Source of the DNA: Vitrella brassicaformis
Lineage: Eukaryota > Sar > Vitrellaceae
Direction: 5' to 3'
Length of the DNA stretch: 64,000 nucleotides
NCBI GenBank assembly: GCA_001179505.1
Contig: CDMY01000531.1
Span: 1 to 64,000 of the forward strand
The notes under the pieces were generated by a model. It was not told the DNA's origin. It searched no databases and worked only from the letters and a program-made list of their open reading frames with translations. The translations under genes and the position numbers were made by a program. Shown piece by piece: positions 51,327 to 59,008 of the stretch (its first letter is position 1; each line of letters starts with the position of its first letter).

Positions 51327-51941
51327 GTTCCAGCGGTGGGATGAGTGTGTCGGTCTGTCCATATGTGAGAGCTCGTCCATCCATCCATCCACCAGTGCAG
51401 TCTGCCTATGTAGTTTTGTTCTGTCCTTCATTGATCCTGCGCACACGCACCGCCCTCGTTGCAGGTCGGTGGCCGCCGACGTGCTAACGAATCCGGGCGA
51501 GTCTGTGAAGGAGCCGAGCGAGTCTGTCCTCCACAGACTCGCCTTGATTCGTGAGCACGTCAGCGGCCACGCACTTGGCGTCTGCAAAAAGAATGCACGC
51601 GTGAGTGATAGTGGTGGTGTCAAGGTCAATCCTGATTACCCGCCAGATTGTCTGCGTTCACACATTCGAACAGATACACTCATGGCTTTATGTGTGTGTG
51701 TGCCATTCATTGTGTGGGCGGTCGGTGCTCTTGATGGTGGCATGATGATAAGCAGGCGGCGGCCTCGACCCACTTTAGCGTGGATGACTATGTGGTCCAT
51801 TCAGTCACGCACGCATGTCAACATGACATGTGGCAAATACAACAACAACAGTCAAAGGCGATTCTTACCCAGACAGACACTCCAACACCCCACCCCCACC
51901 ACCAAGACACACAAAACCACACACACACCCCCAGCGCAAAC
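51327..51941. other. convergent intergenic region containing a gene fragment
   Basis: Between the 3' ends of the Rpp38-like gene and the next minus-strand gene. It contains the intron-centred repeat described separately at 51565-51665. (CA)n lies near 51905-51930. Confidence 0.55.
51460..51665 (-). pseudogene. fragment related to an exon and intron of the secreted-protein gene at 59-61 kb
   Basis: Read on the minus strand, 51665-51565 matches 60689-60788 at roughly nine positions in ten. The match covers the 3' end of an intron up to its TTTTTGCAG acceptor and the first codons of the exon. The exon then encodes AKCVAADVLTNQGES, related to AKCKAVEAANALDSKGES in the intact gene, but it diverges quickly and hits a stop about 85 nt after the acceptor. 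No upstream exon or start is visible, so it looks like a truncated duplicate. The same stretch is also open on the plus strand, which I regard as chance. Confidence 0.55.
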
Positions 51942-52866
51942 TCACGCCCCGGCCATGTACTCGTCGAGGAGCTGATTGCGGAGGTGCCGACGGGCCTGCA
52001 CGCAGAGACCGACACGCAGACAACCAAGGGCGAAATACACGCACGAAGATAGCTTTGTGTGTGCGGCGAATTCACTCACCTTGTCCCTGCAGTAGGCTAT
52101 GTTCTCTGGTTTTGCTGTCCTTGTCGCCCTTGATGAGCTCCTCCACACGCCATGGTAGACGATGCGTGTATGTCTCTGCGTGTCTTGATTGATGGCGGAC
52201 GCACTTGGTCTCGAAGTCCTCTACCTCCTCTCTGACCTGAGTACGTCACGGCTGGACAGTGAGCCATGAGGCACATTAACGTGGGTACACATGTGTCAGT
52301 GCGCGTGTGCGTATCGCTTACAGGCCGCCGACCGTGCACTTCTTGGCCAGGTGCGCCAGGCTCTGCATCAGCCGCTGCAGCTCACTCTCCCGCCTCTCCA
52401 ACTTCTCGCGCAGCGCTCGCCCCTCTCCATCATCCCTCGCCCCTTCCGCCCCCATGACCACCTCCGCCCCGCCCGCCCGTCTGCTTCCATCTTGACACGG
52501 CCCTTGTCCGGCTCTCCACGCCCGTGATGGTACGCGACGGCTCGCGTATCTCCTCGTCGTCGCTGAGCTGGTCAGTGGTGATGAAGCGGGACCTCTTGCC
52601 GGGCCGCTGGTCGTCGGGCGCCTCCCTCTTGACCCCCACTGACGATGACGATGAGCCAGAGGGGCGGCCAGGGACATCGGTGTCCTCCATCTTGACCTCT
52701 GTGTTGCCCTCTTGCTGGTGCAGCTTCGACAGGAAGTCTTGCAGCGCCTTCTCGGGGTCACGACCTGCAGAAGCCAGACAGCAGGGGCACCCCTTTCGAT
52801 GAGAGTTTCGGTCATGGTGACGGCCAGTTCTTGTACCAGTGGATGTGTTTGTGGGGATTCGAGCAT
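51942..52866 (-). CDS. unknown nuclear-type protein with coiled coil
   Basis: Six exons fit by phase: 52866-52791, 52764-52499, 52461-52322, 52231-52205, 52140-52080, 51995-51942 (624 nt, 207 aa). The product starts MLESPQTHPLVQELAV, continues PEKALQDFLSKLHQQEG, then an acidic/basic stretch with a lysine-arginine cluster (DDQRPGKRSRF) that could be a nuclear signal. A coiled coil follows (LREKLERRESELQRLMQ), and the protein ends LRNQLLDEYMAGA. The model needs two very short introns, 26 and 37 nt. Without them the two good coding stretches lie in different frames. An alternative start at 52917 is open. Confidence 0.55.
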
Positions 52867-53456
52867 CGCAGATCCATCATTCCCCTCCTTCCTCTCTGAT
52901 CGCTGCGAGCCTGGCAAGGGAGAGCGACGGGCTGTGGTTGCGGCGGCTGCTGATCAGCGCTGCCTTTGCGACTGCTGCTTGCCACTGCTTGCCGCACGAG
53001 ACCTCCCGAACGCTGAACCTCTCAGGTGAGCGGCAGCCGTGGCGCAGCAAGCAAGGCATTGAGGCTGACACACACGAATGAATGAATAAATCATCTCCGT
53101 TCGACTTATCATTCTCCTGTTGTCCGTCTGTGTGTGTTTGCATCCGTCAGCTGGCGATGAACATCAGCGGCAGCCTGTGCGCCGTCGTTGATCGTGCGCC
53201 GTGACCGTGGGTGAGAGGAGGCATAGCGGGGACAAGTGGAGCGATAACACGCGCATTGCAGGGTACGTCCGCCCGGCAGAGAGGGAGGATACGACTGCAC
53301 ACCACTGCAGCTCTGCGTGTGTGTGTGTGTGTGTGTGTGCAGACTGTTCCACATCACCGGCGTGTGACGGCCTACGCTCGGCTACGCTGTGGTGTGGTGC
53401 CCGTGGTGTAGGACAGCTCGACTACTCGTCCCTCCCATAGCGACACCCACACGCAC
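52867..53456. other. divergent upstream region
   Basis: About 590 nt. A plus-strand frame with a donor-like GT at about 53026 and an acceptor near 53150 can be joined into a 75-residue peptide, but it is antisense to the start of the neighbouring gene and poor in composition. (TG)n lies near 53317-53340. The TTAGCTCGC-type motif is absent here. Confidence 0.45.
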
Positions 53457-54812
53457 ATGGAGATGGACACAACTTTTGGCGTTGAGGCTTTGGTAGTTCT
53501 CGGTCTTCTTGACGTCATACGCCTCCTCGCGTGTGCCGTCCGCGGTGTTCGTCGTCATGCCAGCTTCCCCCTTCTCAATGTCGCTGGCGTGGTGGTCGCA
53601 CATGCAAGACTGATCATCGCCATACTCCTCTGTAAGAAGCGATACAAGCACAGCAATGCAATGGCAGAGTCCCGACTCCTCTCGTCTCCGTGTGTGTGCT
53701 TCTCCCTTCCAGATGTGTACTCGGAGCGGGGTGGTTCTGGGGTCGAGTCGCTGATGGACATATTCCTGAGCCCCTTCTTCCACGCCCTTGCCCTCATCCT
53801 CGCGCTCGTATTCTTCCCTCAGACGCCTCCCGACGCCGACAGACAACACGCCGACATCTTTGAGAGCGTCAAAAAACAATCCGCCGCCATCTCTGAGATC
53901 TGGGGCATCCAGCTGCCCCGCGATTTGCCTCGCCTCTGCTTCATGAATCGCCAGCAAATAGATGACTTGCTGAAGCACGCCCGGATACTGCAGGAGTCTG
54001 CGGTGATGCTTAACAAGCTGCGGCAAGTCGTGGAGCGTGCCATCAATGCCGCCCTCAAGCCGCAGCGCGACATCGCCGCCCGCATCGGCTGCCTGCTGCC
54101 CATGGTGCCGCACCACGATGACGGCACGGATCAGCCGGTGGACGGCGAGACGTATCGCCTGACCTACAAGCACCACGGCGAGTCACCCCACCACGACCCC
54201 CGCGACCTCACATTCGGTCCGTACGAGGCCACATCCATCGCCTGGAAGATCGGCGCATTTCTCCACGACCCGTCGGCTGCCCGTGCGGTCATCGGCGAGT
54301 ACCGCGACGACGACCTCATCGACGACGACCTCATCGACGACGACCTCATCGGCGACTGGCTTGATCCGCGGATCAAGCGCCGTGTGAGAGCCGCCGTCGA
54401 CCATTTCGTCAAGCAGGCGGCCACCAGGACGGCGAGCAACCGGGAGGTGGTGGGCAAGACCGAGAGGGGCGAGGGCGGACGGCCGGGGGGGGTGCTGGCT
54501 CGGTGGTGGGATCGTCTGAGGGGTGTGACGGGGGCTAAGGGTGTGACGGGGGATGGACAAGGCAAGCTGACGGTGCGCGTGCCGGCACTGCAGTGCTTCG
54601 CCATCCACGGAGAAGGACAGCATCCTCACAGGCGTCTCGGCGTGCCCGAGGTGGTGCATCGGGCGATCCTGGACGAGGTGGCCGCATACCGGATTAGCGG
54701 AGTCGTCAAGGGCTTCAACAGCCACTTGAGCGACACCGACTGCCAGTTCCAGTGGGGGCAGCTAGGCTACATCGACGAGTCGGGCTGCTTCGTATCGCTG
54801 GGCATCAACTAG
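53457..54812 (+). CDS. unknown multi-pass membrane protein
   Basis: Two exons, 53457-53631 and 53713-54812, give 424 aa; the 81-nt intron is also open in frame. The first 130 residues contain three hydrophobic segments (EALVVLGLLDVIRLLACAV; VAGVVVAHARLIIAILLYV; FFHALALILALVFF). The rest is soluble: HADIFESVKKQSAAISEI, LPRDLPRLCFMNRQQIDD, ESAVMLNKLRQVVERAI, then a threefold Asp-rich repeat (DDLID) and a C-terminal domain with VPALQCFAIHGEGQHPH, YRISGVVKGFNSHL and WGQLGYIDESGCFVSLG. I recognise no family. It could be a lineage-specific membrane protein. Confidence 0.68.
   Translation: MEMDTTFGVEALVVLGLLDVIRLLACAVRGVRRHASFPLLNVAGVVVAHARLIIAILLCKKRYKHSNAMAESRLLSSPCVCFSLPDVYSERGGSGVESLMDIFLSPFFHALALILALVFFPQTPPDADRQHADIFESVKKQSAAISEIWGIQLPRDLPRLCFMNRQQIDDLLKHARILQESAVMLNKLRQVVERAINAALKPQRDIAARIGCLLPMVPHHDDGTDQPVDGETYRLTYKHHGESPHHDPRDLTFGPYEATSIAWKIGAFLHDPSAARAVIGEYRDDDLIDDDLIDDDLIGDWLDPRIKRRVRAAVDHFVKQAATRTASNREVVGKTERGEGGRPGGVLARWWDRLRGVTGAKGVTGDGQGKLTVRVPALQCFAIHGEGQHPHRRLGVPEVVHRAILDEVAAYRISGVVKGFNSHLSDTDCQFQWGQLGYIDESGCFVSLGIN
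54307..54352 (+). repeat. 15-nt coding tandem repeat (DDLID)
   Basis: About three copies of a unit close to GACGACCTCATCGAC in the membrane-protein gene, adding acidic pentapeptides. Confidence 0.85.
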
Positions 54813-55873
54813 GAAGGATGGGATGGGAGGGAGGGGGGAGCCTGGACGGTCCGTAGCTTAAAGGGGGCTGGGCATGTCGTGTCATGTCTGTCTGTCTGCC
54901 TGTCTGTCTGCCTTGTCGCCTGTCCGTCTGGCCGTCTTGTCTGGTTGTGAGAGCAAAGTGTGCTTTGCCACCTAGGCGGCGCACAAGCAACACGACCCCC
55001 CTCTTGGTCTGTCTGTCCCACTGTGGGTGTCGGCTGGCGGGTTTTTGTGGTACGTTGTGTGGCTTGGTGTGCGCCTGCCTGACGACTGACTGTGGATGAA
55101 CGCCCGGTCAGTGGTGATCTGTTTTGCCTACCTGTGCATTCATACGGCCTCTGCCTGCGGTAAGCGTCGTGTTATGGGGTGTGTTGCTGGCTGGCGCCTT
55201 CCCGTTTCGTGATGCATTGGTTGACGTCTTCTCGTGCTGGCGACCCAATCAGCTCGAGGATGCGTCAACCGATGCCGCGTGAGACGGAAAGACCCTTCCC
55301 GACGCATCCACAAATGGACAACAAATCCCAGTGGGTGGGTGCATGTGTATAGCTTCGTCAGACTTGCATGGCTGTGTGGGGGCGTGGGTGGACGGCGTCG
55401 CACATGTATATACCTAAACACTTAAGGAACATCCCCAAAGGAACATCCCCAAATATAGCTAGCCCTCGATCGGATGCGAAAATCGCCGCCGCCTCTGACA
55501 TGCCCAGAGAGCGCGCGCGTGTGTGTGCGTGTGTGTCCGTTGTGAATGAATGAAGATCGCTAATATACATCTGGATGAATGGATGGACACTTCGGACGGT
55601 ATTTCCGATCAGTGCACCAGCTGCGATTGTCATCTCACGGATGGACGCGCACACGCGCACGCAAGTATGCGTCTCTCGACACGTCTGCCCACCACACGAG
55701 CATTGTCTGCCGGCCGGTCTTTGCTGAACATGTGTGGAAAAAAGGAGGGCCAGACGGGCAGGCAGCAACGTCTCTCTCCTCATCCATCCATCCATCCATT
55801 CTTTCTGTCAGTCCGTCAGTCGCTGTGTGGGTGCTCCCACGTGCAGCCCTCGTGTGGCTTCATGGCCAAAGTT
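54813..55873. other. convergent intergenic region
   Basis: About 1.06 kb. It has (CTGT)n near 54885-54910, a direct 14-nt duplication of AAGGAACATCCCCA near 55424-55451, and GC-rich alternating runs near 55510. No gene is supported. Confidence 0.5.
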
Positions 55874-56149
55874 TTATGGCCTTTGCCACGTGCCACAGAC
55901 GGCTAGGAGAATGACGAACACGGGCAGCCCGCCGGGGATGAATGCACCCCAATCTTCCGTCGGCACCTTCTTCTCCTTCATGAGCACGTCATACTCCAGC
56001 ACATCCTACAGACACACAAGACAGACAGACAGCACGCACACGTCGGTTGGTTTTCCTGGCTTCTCTCTCTCGGTGTGTACCATGCCGTAGAGGGAAATGT
56101 CGTCGAACACGAAGCCGGCATGATGAGCAAGTCTCTCTTTGTACCTCAT
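55874..56149 (-). CDS. 66-residue single-pass membrane protein
   Basis: Two exons, 56149-56081 and 56005-55874, joined in phase 0, encode 66 aa. The N-terminal half is polar (MRYKERLAHHAGFVFDD, then DVLEYDVLMKEKKVP). One membrane helix lies near the C-terminus (GGLPVFVILLAVCGTW). The exon join and protein-like composition support a real gene despite the size. Small proteins of this shape are common as accessory subunits of mitochondrial or plastid membrane complexes, but I cannot name it. Its ATG overlaps the stop codon of the MYND gene as ATGA (56149-56146), so the two may share a transcript. Confidence 0.62.
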
Positions 56150-56901
56150 TCGAGCACGCCTTGATGTGTAGATACTTTTCTTGGCCGTCGGCTTGCCGCC
56201 TCAGCTTCTAATGGCCCTGCAGGGCAAAATGCATCGAAGCCTGTGAGCGCATTTACGCAGGCAATACTGTCTACCGTGACGGCTGGGCCCGAGCAGAAGT
56301 CGCATTTCATGCTCGCCCACGGTGACGGCAGGGCAGCAGAGCGGGCAGTGTTGGTGTTGGTGGGGGCGGTCTGTTTGTGTGCAGCAGCGAGTGTCTTGCA
56401 CGCCTCCTTGTGGCCTCTGTCACGCCAATCGACCAGCTGACACTCCTGCATGGACACAAGAAGGAAGACAACCCACAGGTCCCCCTCCATTCATTTCTGT
56501 CGTCCATGTGTGTTCCACTGCTGACCTTGGAGCAGTACACACGCCGGTAGCAGCTCCCGCAACGCTGAAATCGACACAAGGCAACACCATGTGCCCCTCT
56601 TTCCCCTATTCGCCTCCTCTCTCTCTCTTGTCGACACCTTCGGCTGTGTCACCCTCTTGGAGCAGACGTCACATACCGACGCAGTCGATACACCATCACC
56701 ACCTCCAGCGACTCACCGCCATCTGGCAAGCCTGCGTGAGCAGATCAATGGATACGGAGAGGAGCCTGGCCGGTACTGCGGTTGGTTTGAACGTACCATG
56801 GTGGCCTTATTCTTGCAGAAGTAGCACTCCATGCCAGCAGCAGCCGCAGAGCTGCTGGACTGGCGCTGCTGCTTGCATTTGGACGTTTTCGCTCGCTGCA
56901 T
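56146..56901 (-). CDS. MYND-type zinc finger protein
   Basis: Exon 1 (56901-56797) ends with MECYFCKNKATM. A middle exon gives RCGSCYRRVYCSK, and the next begins ECQLVDWRDRGHKEAC. Together these form a complete MYND finger (C-x2-C, 7 residues, C-x2-C, then YC-x3-C, DW, H-x3-C). MYND domains bind proline-rich peptides in chromatin, signalling and assembly proteins. The C-terminal part has another cysteine pair (MKCDFCSGPAV) and ends VSTHQGVLE at TGA 56148-56146. A 6-nt micro-exon in the first intron (after a CCAG acceptor) is possible but would change the usual finger spacing, so I left it out. It is head-to-head with the plastid-leader gene, about 120 nt away. Confidence 0.72.
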
Positions 56902-56971
56902 CGTCGGAGATGCTCGAAACAACAAAAATGATGGGGAAAGGGGACGGTATGTAAACGGAACGACTGCAAGC

Positions 56972-56980
56972 TTAGCTCGC
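56972..56980 (+). promoter_or_regulatory. TTAGCTCGC motif upstream of the TAG-interrupted gene
   Basis: Exact 9-mer, 43 nt before ATG 57024 on the same strand, within the short gap shared with the MYND gene. Confidence 0.45.
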
Positions 56981-57023
56981 GTTGAGCGGGCGAGGAAGAG
57001 GAGCCGTTCATGCCTGTATAGCG

Positions 57024-58031
57024 ATGGTGATGATGCAGAGGACTCTCTCTCAATTGATAGTCCGTCTTTCCCTTATCTTGCTCACTCAAGCTGTCGGTGG
57101 CGTCCTGGGAGTCGTCACAAGCCTCAAGGCATCATCATTAGCATCGCGAAGGGCGGCTCCCACTACATCTTCTCTCGGCTTTGTCGGATCTTCATTGGCG
57201 AGCGTCAGATCTGCGGACCACCTCGCGCACAAGACTCCCTATCGCTCTGCTCGGCCCCTGTTCTCCGGACCGTCATCGCCTAATGTGAAGCAGCAGCCAC
57301 AGCCGCAGGCGAGCGATACGGTGGATCCGCGCATTGTGGAGCGCGTCAACGCGGAGCTGGGTGCCCGGTTCAACATCGATGTGGATCAGCTGATGAACCC
57401 ACTCAAGGTGCTGGGCCTGGAGCAGGAGCTAGAGACCCTCAACGCCGAGATGGAGACCCTCAAGGCCAAGCCGCAGATGGCCGAGGTGCAGGCAGCCATA
57501 GTCGAGCTAGACCAGACCATCACCAAGAAGTAGAATATCCTCGAGGCCGAGAAGGCCTTGTACGTCAGGGGCTGGCTCAAGGCCGTGTTTCTGGGGAAGT
57601 CAGCACTCGCGGCGGTCATCAGTGGGATGCTGGTGTACAACAACGTGCCTGGCGTGGGTGAGGTGGAGGTGGACCTCTCGCTGCAGTTTTTGGGGGTCTA
57701 GAACTGGTGGCTGTTCATCATCCCTTCATTGTGGGCTCGCAAGCCCGTCAAGAAGGAGAAGAGGGCGCTCGACTGGGCATTTTTGGCCGTCTTGGTGACC
57801 ACACTCGCCGCGCCGTCGTTCACCAAGGTAAGAAGACAGACACGCATCTCTGCTCGTGGATTCATCTCCTTGTGTGGTGTGTGTCGTTCAGAGCCGTCGA
57901 CCATCCAATGGACCAACGCTGCCGTCCTCGGCATCTCTTATGCCATCAGCTCCAGCGCTCCCTTTCCCCTTTTCGACCAGGGCGACGCCCAGCAGGAGGA
58001 GCAGGAGGGCCCCGAGTGGCTGAGCTGGTGA
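57024..58031 (+). pseudogene. plastid-leader membrane protein with two in-frame TAG codons
   Basis: The frame from ATG 57024 (or 57030) starts with a signal peptide (LIVRLSLILLTQAVGGVLGVV) and a Ser/Ala/Arg transit-like region containing SSLGFVGSS. A helical domain follows (IVERVNAELGARFNIDVDQ, EQELETLNAEMETLKAK). At 57531-57533 the frame meets TAG, yet the next 55 codons remain clearly coding (EAEKALYVRGWLKAVFLGK, SALAAVISGMLVYNN). A second TAG is at 57699-57701, followed by NWWLFIIPSLWARKPVKKEK and, across an intron (57828-57893), TIQWTNAAVLGISYAIS to the TGA at 58029-58031. No frameshift is seen. Either it is a recent pseudogene, or UAG is read through, or the assembly has errors. Function unknown; plastid membrane location inferred. 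Confidence 0.65.
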
Positions 58032-58110
58032 ATACACACAGCGACATTCACACATTCACCCATCCATCCACAATGCCTGTCTGTCTGGGTGTGTGCAGGT
58101 GTGGAGTGCG

Positions 58111-58696
58111 ATGGACGAGCCCACCGAGAAGGTAGCAGCGTTGTGGGTGGCTCTGCTCCGCGTGCCCGTGGCGAGTCGGCATGCGGCTGCCTTCGGCAAA
58201 CAGGATGTCGTCATGACATTCCGACAGGGCGACATGGCTGCTGCTGACAAAATCGCCGCCATCCTCCTGGGCAAGGAGTACGCTCGATACCTGTCGCCAG
58301 ATGAACGGTGAACACGCACATAAGCTGCACGCACAGACATGATGGCGAGAGGTGGGTATGCATGTTGTCAGGAGCCGCATCGAGTGGCTGACAGGGGTTG
58401 TCGCATCACAGCGGAGCGGCAATGAGTCATTCCTCTCCGGCGTGTGCCCGGCCCCTCGCTGCAACGGGTTCCTGTCCGCCCTGGTATGGCGGTGTCACTC
58501 ATGCGGTGCGCGAGTGGCCCTATGCAGCCTGACGCTGAGACTAGAGCTGCCTGAAGACATGACGAGGTGCCCTGTGTGTGACGCGGCGTACTCGTCGAAC
58601 GTCATCTCTCCCGCTGGCGGGCTGTGCGCGTATTGCGGTGTGGGTGTGTGCCGAGATCGATTAAGCAGGCGGAAGGGCTGCTTTCGTATTGAGTGA
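58111..58696 (+). CDS. zinc-ribbon protein of unknown function
   Basis: Two exons, 58111-58307 and 58372-58696, give 522 nt, 173 aa. The N-terminal half is helical (TEKVAALWVALLRVPVASRH, ADKIAAILLGKEYARYL). The C-terminal half has four Cys pairs: VCPAPRCNGFLS, WRCHSCGARVALC, RCPVCDAAY, and LCAYCGVGVC. The combination of C-P-x3-C-x-GFLS followed by C-x2-C is reminiscent of zinc-ribbon/RING-like proteins encoded by large DNA viruses and their relatives in protist genomes; this is recalled pattern similarity, not a database result. The start could be further upstream, because GTG TGG at 58099 follows a good acceptor (TGTGTGCAG) and the exon may belong to a longer transcript. Confidence 0.55.
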
Positions 58697-59008
58697 GCTC
58701 TGTGACCTTGACGAGTGCATGGCCGATCGCGTGGCTGAAGACCGCTGCCGTCTGCTCGCCCGGCGTGTCAAGGGACACCACAGCAGCTGCAAACGCGAGT
58801 GACTGATTGAGTGACTTGTGCATCGATCATGTACGTGGGGCACGTGTACGCATAACGTCTATATCGCCTGTACATACGTAATCGTCTGTACACGATCTTG
58901 ATTTGCATCGACTAGCAAACAAAGAAACAAACAAACAAACAAATCTGTTTCATCGTTCATCGGCTGACTGCCTGGCTGAGTGACGGGCTGACGATCAATC
59001 AATCGACG
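58697..59008. other. short intergenic region
   Basis: 312 nt between two same-strand genes, with AAAC units near 58918-58940. It should contain the promoter of the secreted-protein gene. No TTAGCTCGC-type motif was seen. Confidence 0.45.

Noticed and set aside
51469-51975. Plus-strand frame with a peptide similar to one on the minus strand at 60.5-60.9 kb
   Set aside because: The similarity reflects a duplicated intron-exon segment; differences are mostly amino-acid changing, and at 60.7 kb the sense gene is on the other strand.
52839-53192. Plus-strand two-exon peptide starting MDVFVGIRASQ
   Set aside because: Splice sites are passable, but it overlaps the start of a better supported minus-strand gene and has no recognisable content.
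53382-54176. Minus-strand frame of 264 codons
   Set aside because: Antisense to the membrane-protein gene; the sense product has membrane helices and sensible composition.
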